From positions 1 to 64,000 of the forward strand of contig CAVZRE010000001.1 in assembly GCA_963777595.1 (NCBI GenBank): a DNA stretch of 64,000 nt. Reading direction: 5' to 3'. This DNA is from CAVVFX01 sp963777595. Its GTDB lineage: Bacteria > Acidobacteriota > Terriglobia > Bryobacterales > Bryobacteraceae. The notes under the pieces are model-generated. The model was given only the letters and a program-made list of their open reading frames with translations, made no database searches and was not told the origin of the DNA. Shown piece after piece: positions 52,514-60,520 of this stretch; position 1 is the first letter of the stretch; the number at the start of each line of letters is the position of its first letter. The position numbers and the translations under genes were made by a program.

Positions 52514-53490
52514 GCGGATTTATAGTCGATCCGGCCCGCACGCCGTCCAGACCACATTCCCCAGTGAAATCGCAGCTGTCCGAGAGCCATGGGAAACTTT
52601 CCGAGGATGCAGAAAGCCGAAAACAGAAGAGCATCCCGGTTGGAATATCCCCGGCGCCGCGTCCGGACATAAATCCTGAGGGCGAGAGCACAGTAGGCGG
52701 CCAGAATGACCAGGGCCCCATTGGGTTTGACCAATGCGATTCCCGCCGCGGCCAATGGCATCAGCATGCCCCAGAACCAGATACTGAAACTCTCCCGCAG
52801 CCAGTGATGTCCCGGTTTCAGACCGTGCAGCCACGCTCCTGCGGCATAACCAAACCCCGAGCGTACGCTCCTCCGCCACCATTGGCTGAAGCGCAGCATG
52901 CTGGAATCGTGCCGCGTCATGTCGACCGGCAGCCGGACGATCTTCCATCCTGTTTCCCGTACGCGGAGTGCCAGTTCCGGATCTTCTCCCACGATCAGCG
53001 ACGGATCGAATCCCCCGGCAGCGCAGTACGCCGAAGCCCTGATGAGAACATCGCCTGGAAAGTAGTCGACATCTCCCACGGGAGTATCCCACTCCAGCTC
53101 GCAGAGCCGCGTAAATATGGAGGCGTCGGGCATTCGCTCCCGCCGGCGGCCGCACACCGCGCCCACTTCGGGACGCCGTGCCAGTTCCGCCTCAGCCAGG
53201 CTCAACCATCCCTCCAGTAACTCGCAATCTGCGTCGACGAAATGAACTGAGCCGACACCAGGGTCTCGATGGAGCAGAAACTGGAAACCGGCATGACGTG
53301 CGCGCGCCGCCGTGTGAGGAGCCTCGAGCTCCACTACCTCAACGCCGAGCGAACGGGCCAGCATCGGGCTCCCATCAACGGATTCGGAATCGACGTAAAC
53401 CACGCAGTCACTCTGGCGCTTCGCAGCCGCAAGACAGCGTCCCAGACGCTCTCCTTCGTTCCGTCCGATCACTACGATTGGGGCCGCCAA
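52510..53490 (-). CDS. GT2 family glycosyltransferase
   Basis: A 326-residue GT-A enzyme (IVVIGRNEGERLGRCLAAA, FVDADCELLEGWL, DYFPGDVLIRASAY, GEDPELALRVRETG) with C-terminal hydrophobic segments (FSIWFWGMLMPLAAAGIALV, GALVILAAYCALAL). The start is a TTG at 53490, supported by AAGGAG six bases upstream; no ATG fits the conserved N-terminus. It follows the carrier/PPTase gene by 15 bases and overlaps the next GT4 gene by four. Confidence 0.85.
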   Translation of the reverse strand: MAAPIVVIGRNEGERLGRCLAAAKRQSDCVVYVDSESVDGSPMLARSLGVEVVELEAPHTAARARHAGFQFLLHRDPGVGSVHFVDADCELLEGWLSLAEAELARRPEVGAVCGRRRERMPDASIFTRLCELEWDTPVGDVDYFPGDVLIRASAYCAAGGFDPSLIVGEDPELALRVRETGWKIVRLPVDMTRHDSSMLRFSQWWRRSVRSGFGYAAGAWLHGLKPGHHWLRESFSIWFWGMLMPLAAAGIALVKPNGALVILAAYCALALRIYVRTRRRGYSNRDALLFSAFCILGKFPMALGQLRFHWGMWSGRRAGRIDYKSA

Positions 53491-53505
53491 GTTCTCTCCT
53501 TATCG

Positions 53506-54150
53506 TTATTGCGCAGGCCAGATCGCCATCGCGATCGCCATGGCGATCCCGCCCGCGTGCGAGATGCTCAATGAGTGGGGCAGCCGCCTGCCGCCGTCGG
53601 AACTCTTCCACACAAAGTACGGTCCGCCGCGCGCGTCATGCTCCACCGCGGTAGCCGTGGGCTCCACGTCGAAGAACCTTCCGTCGCACTTTCGGAGAGC
53701 CTCTTTGGCGCACCAAAAGCCCGCGAAATGAAGCCTTGGTTCCGGCTGCGCGACCGCATAAGCGATCTCCGATTTGTCGAATGTGCCCTTATAAAAGCTG
53801 TCTTCCCAATAGTCGTCAACTTGTGGCAGGGCGCTGATTTCCTGTAGATCGAGTCCCACACGCGGGCCCGTCATGGGCGACGGATCGGATGGGTAAAACT
53901 GGGTCAATGCCGGTTTTGCCCCCGCGGGATTCTCCTCCCCTGACGCCCCCGCAAGCCTCTCGCACAGTTCTCCAAAATTGGCCGGCCGCAAGCCGGCTGG
54001 CATGCTGATCCCCAGACGCTTCATCGCCAGGCGAAGCTTGGCTTCTCCCAGACTATTGTCGAGGGCGGCAAGAGGAGTTCGCGCGCCCACCTGGTCCGGT
54101 CTCACCATCAGAATCGCCGCGACTGCTTCTTTCACTTCGTTCTCTCGCAT
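53506..54150 (-). CDS. acyl-carrier-like domain fused to a 4'-phosphopantetheinyl transferase
   Basis: A 214-residue two-domain protein. Residues 1-68 look like an acyl carrier protein: helix pattern VKEAVAAILMVRPDQVG, then L-D-N-S33-L-G-E-A-K-L, where S33 aligns with the phosphopantetheine serine (N replaces the usual Asp before it). Residues about 95-214 are an AcpS/Sfp-type transferase with the Mg-binding D101 (V-G-L-D-L) and the W-C-A-K-E150-A-L motif. It may therefore prime its own carrier domain. It lies two bases after the E2 gene in the E1-E2-carrier cluster. The ATG at 54150 follows AGGATGG; an ATG three codons upstream is possible. Confidence 0.75.
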   Translation of the reverse strand: MRENEVKEAVAAILMVRPDQVGARTPLAALDNSLGEAKLRLAMKRLGISMPAGLRPANFGELCERLAGASGEENPAGAKPALTQFYPSDPSPMTGPRVGLDLQEISALPQVDDYWEDSFYKGTFDKSEIAYAVAQPEPRLHFAGFWCAKEALRKCDGRFFDVEPTATAVEHDARGGPYFVWKSSDGGRRLPHSLSISHAGGIAMAIAMAIWPAQ

Positions 54151-54152
54151 GG

Positions 54153-55394
54153 TCACCATCCTGCAACACACAGGGAACAGACAAATCCCGGCGGAACTTC
54201 GGATTTTAGCAGCACCACCTTCATCTTCTGCAAAGTTCTGCTGTCGCGCTGACATAATGCGCAGTAGACAACGGCCTCCTGCCTCCCGCCGGCGTCGCCG
54301 AAAGCGGCGCCCAAAGCCGCTTGCGCTTCCACTCGCTGGCACAAATCCCGCAGGAATTGCGCAGCTTTTTTTCCCTCTGCTAACTGGTGATCGAACACCA
54401 GCGTGAGATACAGAGATGTCTCTCCCCGGCGGCCAATCCCCAAAATCGCCGATTGCCCCTCCGCCAGCAGCGGCTGAAAAAAACTAACGCCCTGGCCGGA
54501 TAGATCGGTTACCGTAAAAGTGCCTCCCAGAAGATCGCCCGGAGACAGCGCATTCTCGAGGTAAGCCTCCGTCTGCTCTTCAATCGCCTTTGCAATCTCC
54601 TGGATCGTCTTTTTATTGGCTGCCCGAATCACCGGCACGACCAGACCCTGCCCTGCATCGAGAGCCCATCCGATGCTGACCTCGGTATATCGTCCAAGAC
54701 GCCCCGCGTCGTAGACCGCGTTAAACTCCGGATACTTCGTCAGCAGTCGGGCGGCTTCAAAGATGATCAACGCTTGCAGACCCCATCCCGGAAGACCCAG
54801 TTGTTTCAGACGGGCCTCGAGGTGGTTAATCTCGCACAGCGAAGTAACCGAACTCTGGATCGTCACTTCCCGTCCGCGCTGCAGAATTCTTTGTTCCAGG
54901 AGCTTGCGCCGCGGAAGCTCGGTCCACTCGACGGGCACCCTCCGGAACACTCCCGGATTTTCGTGAACTTCGCCATCCAGCTTTCCCGCCGCGCGCAGGA
55001 CATCCTGCCGCCGCACCAGTGTTCCTGGCCGAAATGAGGATGGATCGATGCCATGTTCTTCGGCTGCGCGAAGTGCGGCCGCCGAAAGTCGCGCCACGGC
55101 CGCATTCAGCTCAGACGCCGGAGCCGTACCCGGACCTACCTCCGCCCCGGGTGGAGCAGGTTCAATCGCGCAAATCGTCGCGCCAACCGGCAACTCGTCT
55201 CCGGCGGCGCATTCATAGACCAGAAAACCCGCCACCGGAGCGTGGATTTCGAGGACCGCTTTGCTCGTCTCCACTTCGCAGATCAACTCGTCCTGCTCGA
55301 CCCGTGAGCCTGACGGCGCCTTCCAGTCCAGGATCAGCACCGTCTCATCATTCACCGTCTCCCTCGGTATCGAAACCAGGACCCGTTCAGGCAT
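54153..55394 (-). CDS. 2-oxoacid dehydrogenase E2-like acyltransferase with C-terminal zinc-ribbon-like tail
   Basis: About 413 residues. It has an N-terminal lipoyl domain with the modified lysine expected at K45 (C-E-V-E-T-S-K-A), a peripheral-subunit-binding domain (ALRAAEEHGIDPSSFRPGTLVRRQDVLRA) and a catalytic CAT-like acyltransferase domain (FDHQLAEGKKAAQF). The canonical DHRxxDG active-site motif reads D-H-Q-L-A-E-G: the histidine is kept, while Arg and Asp are changed to Gln and Glu. After the catalytic fold the last 40 residues hold C-x2-C twice (YCALCQ, FVCSLC), a zinc-ribbon-like addition not usual in E2. It overlaps the fused E1 gene by eight bases and precedes the carrier/PPTase gene. 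No E3 gene is in the operon. Confidence 0.82.
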   Translation of the reverse strand: MPERVLVSIPRETVNDETVLILDWKAPSGSRVEQDELICEVETSKAVLEIHAPVAGFLVYECAAGDELPVGATICAIEPAPPGAEVGPGTAPASELNAAVARLSAAALRAAEEHGIDPSSFRPGTLVRRQDVLRAAGKLDGEVHENPGVFRRVPVEWTELPRRKLLEQRILQRGREVTIQSSVTSLCEINHLEARLKQLGLPGWGLQALIIFEAARLLTKYPEFNAVYDAGRLGRYTEVSIGWALDAGQGLVVPVIRAANKKTIQEIAKAIEEQTEAYLENALSPGDLLGGTFTVTDLSGQGVSFFQPLLAEGQSAILGIGRRGETSLYLTLVFDHQLAEGKKAAQFLRDLCQRVEAQAALGAAFGDAGGRQEAVVYCALCQRDSRTLQKMKVVLLKSEVPPGFVCSLCVAGW

Positions 55395-57348
55395 GCAGCA
55401 CCATCTCGACACACTCGTTCACGATTGCCTCTGCGTCCGGCAAACTCGCCATCTCCGCCGGCTTGCTCGATGGAATCGGATGTTGAGCCGGACCCAGCCG
55501 GCGCGCCGCCACGGACGTGTTCGGTAGCCTCTCGTGCACCGCCGCCAGCACCTCCGACCCGAAGCCGCAAAAAAGTTGGCCTTCTTCCACGGCCAGCAAG
55601 CGTCCTGAAACCTTTACAGCTTCCAGCACCGGCTCAATGTCCAGCGGGTAAATGAGAGTTGGACAGATGATTTCACCGGCTATTTCATATTCCTCAAACA
55701 ACCGGTCCAGTGCCTTTTCCCCTTCCGTCAGCATCCCACCGTAACAAACGATGGTGATCTGCGACCTGGCTGAGGAGCGAATGCGAGTGGTCGGAAAGGC
55801 TCCATCGGAGTGCTCGCACCAGAAGCCGGGAACCGTCGCGGCCGTCACGGGTTCGCCGTACAGCGCCTTATTCTCGATGACCAGGGCCGGGCGATCGATG
55901 CCCGCAAAAAGGTTTTGGTACAGGACGTAAGGGTCAAAGCGAGGATGGACTGCTAATACCCATGTGCCCGGAATTCCCAGGAAGTGCTTCTCGAGGCACT
56001 GGCTGTGCGTAGGCCCGTAACCCCTGCGCCCTCCCATTGCCGTACGAATCACCAGCGGAACCGACACCTGATCGTTGTACATCCATTGGAACTTGGCGGC
56101 GTGATTGATGATCTGATCGGCCGCCAGCGTGAGGAAATCCCCGAACATGATTTCGCACATCGGGCGCATGCCGGCCATCGCCAGTCCGCAGCCGATTCCC
56201 ACCACCGCAGCCTCGCTGATCGGCGTATTGCGCACTCGCGACGGAAACGTTTCACTCAGGTTCCGCGTGATTTTGAAGGCCCCGCCGTAGGGCGCTTCAA
56301 CATCCTCGCCCAGGATCACGGCGCGGCTGTCGTTCGAAAGTTGATCGCGCAGCGCGGCATGAATTCTCCCCGCCACTCTCTCTCGTCCCTCGATGAACGT
56401 TCGTTGCCAGGCCGGGGCGCACCGGGGCTTTCGAACTTCCTTGCTTTCCAGCGTTAAGCTCGCCTGGCTCGCGGCTTCGACTGCTGCGGAAATCTCGGCG
56501 TCCGCCCAGCTTCCCAGCCTGGCTGCCTCTTCGGGTTGCTCTTTCGCGAATCGGACTAACGGGTCCATCGCCCAATAGTGCGCCACTTCGTCCTTGGCGC
56601 GGTCGTCGTCGCCCTTCGAATGTGCCGCCAGCCGGTAGGTGTCGACGCGGACGAACGCGGGCCGCATTTCTTCCCGTACTTGCCGGATCGTCCTGCGCAT
56701 CAGGTCCATCAGACTGCAGGGATCCCAGGTGTTGCCCCGCGCTGCGGCCACGCCGAATGCCGAGGCCCGGAGTTCGATGTCTCCTGCCAGCGTCTGGGAG
56801 GTAGCCGTGCTCTGCGCGTACCCGTTGCTCTCCAGGACGAATAGCATCGGGATCCGCCACCTGGCTGCGATATTCAGAACCTCGTAGACCACCCCTTCAC
56901 CCAACGTGCCGTCACCCAGGAAGACCACCGCTACGTTGCCGCTCGCCGTCAGCTGCTGCGCCAGCGCCATCCCCGCGGCTACGGGCGCAATACCGCCCTG
57001 GACTCCATTGCTCAACACCCCGCCGCCGCAGATATGCTGGCTACCGCCGCGCCCGCCGCATATGCCTGTCTCGCGGCCCATGATCTCCGCAAGCAGCCCG
57101 CCAACATCGCCCGTTCGCGCCAGATAATGGCCGTGACAGCGGTGATTGGTGAAGAGAATGTCGCCCGGTCGGAGATGTTCCGCCACCGCGATCCCGCTAA
57201 ACTCCTGGCCGATACAGGTATGCACAGTGCCGAACAGCCTGCCTTCTGAAAAAAGCTGCAGCAGCCGTTGCTCGAATGCCCGTATCAGGAAGGCGCGCGC
57301 ATACATCGCGCTGACCGGCGGTGCCTCGGACTCCATAATCTTATCCAT
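55387..57348 (-). CDS. fused E1 alpha-beta 2-oxoacid dehydrogenase
   Basis: A 653-residue single-chain ThDP enzyme. The alpha half (1-300) has the ThDP motif G145-D-G with N175 (FLGDGTLGEGVVYEVLNIAARW ... ESNGYA) and HTCIGQEFSGIAVAEHL, SQHICGGGVLSNG. The beta half (from about 325) has VILGEDVEAPYGGAFKITRNL, NTPISEAAVVGIGCGLAMAGMRP and a C-terminal transketolase-like domain. It would decarboxylate a 2-oxo acid, or cleave a ketose phosphate, and pass the two-carbon or larger acyl unit to the E2 lipoyl arm. Fused E1 chains of this type occur in acetoin/pyruvate dehydrogenases and in antibiotic pathways that load acyl units on a carrier protein. It overlaps both neighbours (serine-acetyltransferase-like and E2) by eight bases. 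Confidence 0.88.
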   Translation of the reverse strand: MDKIMESEAPPVSAMYARAFLIRAFEQRLLQLFSEGRLFGTVHTCIGQEFSGIAVAEHLRPGDILFTNHRCHGHYLARTGDVGGLLAEIMGRETGICGGRGGSQHICGGGVLSNGVQGGIAPVAAGMALAQQLTASGNVAVVFLGDGTLGEGVVYEVLNIAARWRIPMLFVLESNGYAQSTATSQTLAGDIELRASAFGVAAARGNTWDPCSLMDLMRRTIRQVREEMRPAFVRVDTYRLAAHSKGDDDRAKDEVAHYWAMDPLVRFAKEQPEEAARLGSWADAEISAAVEAASQASLTLESKEVRKPRCAPAWQRTFIEGRERVAGRIHAALRDQLSNDSRAVILGEDVEAPYGGAFKITRNLSETFPSRVRNTPISEAAVVGIGCGLAMAGMRPMCEIMFGDFLTLAADQIINHAAKFQWMYNDQVSVPLVIRTAMGGRRGYGPTHSQCLEKHFLGIPGTWVLAVHPRFDPYVLYQNLFAGIDRPALVIENKALYGEPVTAATVPGFWCEHSDGAFPTTRIRSSARSQITIVCYGGMLTEGEKALDRLFEEYEIAGEIICPTLIYPLDIEPVLEAVKVSGRLLAVEEGQLFCGFGSEVLAAVHERLPNTSVAARRLGPAQHPIPSSKPAEMASLPDAEAIVNECVEMVLHA

Positions 57349-57895
57349 CGGCTTCCCCTCCCCCCTCTGCCATCCCGATAATTCGCGCCGGGATTCCCAC
57401 TGCGATGGCGCCCGCCGGAAGATCCCCTAGAACCACTGCGTTCGCGCCGATCTGTACTCGATCCCCGATTCGAACCTTACCCAGAATCTTCGCGCCCGCC
57501 CCAATGTCCACGCTCGCACCCAATTCCGGCGCATCGAGGGGCCGGTCAGTCGACCGGATCCCGATCGTGACGCCCTGACGGACAATGCAATCGTCTCCGA
57601 TCCTGCTCTTGCCGTGAATAACAATCGCGCCGCAATGCTCGATAATCACCCGGCGCCCCAACTGCAGCGTGTAAGGCAAGTCGATCCCGTAGCGATTGCG
57701 CGCCAGCCGGTAAAAATAGCGGTAAATAACGCTAAACGGCGCACGCACCAACTTGGAACGGATCCTCATGCGCCAGACCCCGAACCGGTGAATCGCGACG
57801 GCCCGAAACCCGGGCTTGGTCCAATCCCGCCCATGGGCGTCCCAATCTTCACGAATCACCTGCCATAGCCCCGGCCTCGCAGACTGGCTGTCCAT
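57341..57895 (-). CDS. serine O-acetyltransferase-type hexapeptide acyltransferase
   Basis: A 184-residue left-handed beta-helix acyltransferase of the CysE/SAT group: an N-terminal helical part (LWQVIREDWDAHGRDW) and hexapeptide repeats (GRRVIIEHCGAIVIHGKSRIGDDCIVRQGVTIG, GASVDIGAGAKILGKVRIGDRVQIGANAVVLGDLPAGAIAVGIPARII). The catalytic His is probably in IEHCGA. In polysaccharide loci such enzymes often acylate a sugar rather than serine. Sitting between a glycosyltransferase and the fused E1 (TAATG and eight-base overlaps), it is the natural acceptor enzyme for any acyl unit made by the E1/E2/carrier genes; that is inference. Confidence 0.85.
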   Translation of the reverse strand: MDSQSARPGLWQVIREDWDAHGRDWTKPGFRAVAIHRFGVWRMRIRSKLVRAPFSVIYRYFYRLARNRYGIDLPYTLQLGRRVIIEHCGAIVIHGKSRIGDDCIVRQGVTIGIRSTDRPLDAPELGASVDIGAGAKILGKVRIGDRVQIGANAVVLGDLPAGAIAVGIPARIIGMAEGGGEADG

Positions 57896-59208
57896 TACGC
57901 CGGCCCTCGCGCTACTTTGCTGGAGGCATTCACCACCCGCTTCCGCTCCGTCAAAGCCTCATAAATCGTCACCATGCGCCGGGCTTTGCTATCCCACTTG
58001 AAGTCGCGCGCCCGCTCCGCAGCCTTCGCCGACATGCCGTTGAGCAAGTCCCTGTTCCGCGCCAGATCTTCGATATGCCGCGCCATTTGGCTGCGCAGAT
58101 GTTCTCGCGAATCGAGCGCGATTCTGTATCCCGTGCCCTCAGTCACATACTCCGCGATCCCTCCGTAATCCGCCACAATGCAAGGTAGCCCCGACGCCAT
58201 CGCTTCGAGGACCACCGCTCCGCCAAACTCCCGCACGGACGGGAAGCAGAAGATATCCGCCTGCCGGTAAAACTCCAGCGTCCGCTCTTGCGGCACCCAT
58301 CCCGAAATCGTCACCTGGCTGGCAAGACCGAGGCTTTCCGCAACTTTTTCCAGATGTTCTCGTTCCGGACCATCTCCCACAATCGTCAACGTCGCCCGCC
58401 TTCGGATGTCCGCGGGCAGCGAATTCATGGCTTCGATCACCAGGTCCGCGCATTTATAGGGAACCAGGCGGCCCACGAATAGCAGGCGAATCGCGCCATC
58501 GTCTCGGGGTGCCCGATCCAGAAAAAACTCGCTCTGCACACCGTTCTCGTGGAACAATTCCAGCCGGTCGCCACCAATCGCATGCATCTTTTGCAGCATC
58601 AGGAACGTTGCGCTCGAGCCTGCCAGTATCTTGTCTGCCTGCTGGTAAGTCCTCCGATAGCCCGGAATGAAATTCGCAAAACCGCGGAGCGAGTTGAACC
58701 GGTTGAATTCCTTCCTTGCGATGCCCTCGAAGCCGGCCGGGAATCGCAGACCGCCATTTACCGGCCCCAGCAGAAAAGGCGTGTTTTCACAAGCCTTGAG
58801 GATCGATACCGGATATCGCGGCAGAATGGGCGTAAACGCATGCACCACGTCATAGCTCTTTCTCGCCACCGCCTCGCCTAACTGCTGAAAAACCCGCCAA
58901 TCGAATTCCGCATATGCGGGATAGGTTAAGGCATGCCGCATCGGCCAGTTGATACGGCCGCGAAATTCGCTCATCTGGCCCGCCAGCTTGCCGTAAATCT
59001 GTCCGGCGCGGCTCTCGCGGATAATGACAGTTTCGCCGTTCGCTCCCGCTCGGTTGAGTGCCGCCCGGTTGCACTCATGCGTGACCAGCGTCACCTCCGC
59101 CAACCGGCTAATCGCCGTATAGTAGCGAAACCCTTCGAGAGGCACCGAGGACCACTCCGGATTGCATTGCTCCACGATGAACAGGACCTTCAGCTTTTCC
59201 CGTAGCAT
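57895..59208 (-). CDS. GT4 family glycosyltransferase
   Basis: About 437 residues, GT-B fold. MLREKLKVLFIVEQCNPEW starts the N-domain (ATG at 59208; another ATG five codons earlier is possible). The C-domain has LLFVGRLVPYKCADLVIEAM, LTIVGDGPEREHLEKV and FCFPSVREFGGAVVLEAMASGLPCIVADYGG with the E-x7-E motif. LLGPVNGGLRFP near residue 145 is typical of this subgroup. It overlaps the O-antigen-ligase-like gene upstream and its stop shares bases with the next start codon (TAATG). Confidence 0.9.
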   Translation of the reverse strand: MLREKLKVLFIVEQCNPEWSSVPLEGFRYYTAISRLAEVTLVTHECNRAALNRAGANGETVIIRESRAGQIYGKLAGQMSEFRGRINWPMRHALTYPAYAEFDWRVFQQLGEAVARKSYDVVHAFTPILPRYPVSILKACENTPFLLGPVNGGLRFPAGFEGIARKEFNRFNSLRGFANFIPGYRRTYQQADKILAGSSATFLMLQKMHAIGGDRLELFHENGVQSEFFLDRAPRDDGAIRLLFVGRLVPYKCADLVIEAMNSLPADIRRRATLTIVGDGPEREHLEKVAESLGLASQVTISGWVPQERTLEFYRQADIFCFPSVREFGGAVVLEAMASGLPCIVADYGGIAEYVTEGTGYRIALDSREHLRSQMARHIEDLARNRDLLNGMSAKAAERARDFKWDSKARRMVTIYEALTERKRVVNASSKVARGPA

Positions 59209-60518
59209 CCTAATCGCCCGCACCGCAGACCCGCCAGCCCTCCCGAGGCCAACATATATACCGGATTGATACTCCCGTTAGCCAGATCGTCAATCGCACA
59301 GAGAATCATTACAACTGCTAAAGCCGCGGCCGGAGCCACCGCCGCTTCCTGCCACCGGCTTGCCGGTACGCACTCGATGAAGACCGCGGCCGGCGCCAGG
59401 AGGGTGGCCATGATACTCAGTAATCCGACAGCGCCGCTCTCCGCGAAGATCACGATCCATAGGCTATCCGGATATGCGTGGCCGCCCCGGTGATCGTCTA
59501 ATGTCTTGCTCTGCCGGCCCAATCCCAAGATCGGCCGTTCGCGCACATTGTTAATAATAAGTCGTTCATTTTGGAAGCGGAAATTGATCGATCTGCCTTT
59601 GGCCTCGTCTACCACCCTTCCCACCAGGGGAACGGCCTGCTCCCCGGACCATATCCCTGTCGCACGGACGCCGACATAGGCCGTAATGACTAGCATGATC
59701 GCAAGCATAGGCTCGGCGCTTCGCCAGTAGGAGTGCAGTGCCAGCAGACCGGCTCCGATGGTCATGAGTACCCACCCGTTTACTGACCGGATGTTAATCG
59801 TAGTGATCGCCAGTAACGGCACAAGCCACGCCAGCCAGGGGCGGAAGCGATCGGCCGGCGAGGCGCTCTTCCATAGCCAGAGCCCAATCACGGTTGCAGA
59901 CGCCATCCATACCGCTACCATCAACCCCCCTTGCATGAAGACGATTGGCCGCAGGATGCCAAAACGTAGTTCCAGATCGAGGAACGGCTGCTCGTAACCG
60001 TAAACCAGCCGGTGTAAGCCCGGTCCCTCCACCGCCTCCCACCAGCAGAGCGGCACATAGACGAGCCCCCCGAGAAAGATGCCGATCGCCAGTTCACGAA
60101 GATGAGGTAATTCAGCAAAGTACAACCGCCCGGCAGTGTAAGGCACTCCCCACGCCATCGCTCTGGCCAACAGCGCAGACAGCCCCTCGTGTACACCCAA
60201 GCCATTACTCATCGCGGATGCGAACGCGGAAAGACAAAATAAGACGATGGGAAGATCCACCAGGCACGGCCTTAGGGAAATCAGCCGGCGGAAATCGAAG
60301 ATCGCCATCCCCAACAGCAGCGCACCGCAAACGGCATTCATTTTGGTGAAGTCGGGAAGCCCCTGTACCACATAGCTCGCGACGGGCACAAACATCCATC
60401 CCGCCACCATGCCGATCAACGCCGCGCGTCTCCCCGGCAACCAGGCAAACAGCCCCAGCACCACGGGGATCCAGCCGAACATCACGATCGCTCCCCAAGC
60501 ATTCATAGCGGCCGGCAT
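59190..60518 (-). CDS. O-antigen ligase/Wzy-like membrane protein
   Basis: A protein of about 442 residues with some 12 hydrophobic segments and a long polar loop near residues 330-360 (GRSINFRFQNERLIINNVRERPILGLGRQSKT, then HAYPDSLWI), the region that carries the conserved R and H in the WaaL/Wzy superfamily. It should polymerise or transfer lipid-linked glycan on the outer face of the membrane. The ATG at 60518 begins MPAAMNAWGAIVMFGW; upstream in the same frame lies non-membrane, low-quality coding inside the flippase gene, so a longer form is unlikely. It starts two bases after the flippase stop codon. Confidence 0.82.
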   Translation of the reverse strand: MPAAMNAWGAIVMFGWIPVVLGLFAWLPGRRAALIGMVAGWMFVPVASYVVQGLPDFTKMNAVCGALLLGMAIFDFRRLISLRPCLVDLPIVLFCLSAFASAMSNGLGVHEGLSALLARAMAWGVPYTAGRLYFAELPHLRELAIGIFLGGLVYVPLCWWEAVEGPGLHRLVYGYEQPFLDLELRFGILRPIVFMQGGLMVAVWMASATVIGLWLWKSASPADRFRPWLAWLVPLLAITTINIRSVNGWVLMTIGAGLLALHSYWRSAEPMLAIMLVITAYVGVRATGIWSGEQAVPLVGRVVDEAKGRSINFRFQNERLIINNVRERPILGLGRQSKTLDDHRGGHAYPDSLWIVIFAESGAVGLLSIMATLLAPAAVFIECVPASRWQEAAVAPAAALAVVMILCAIDDLANGSINPVYMLASGGLAGLRCGRLGCYGKS

Positions 60519-60520
60519 TT

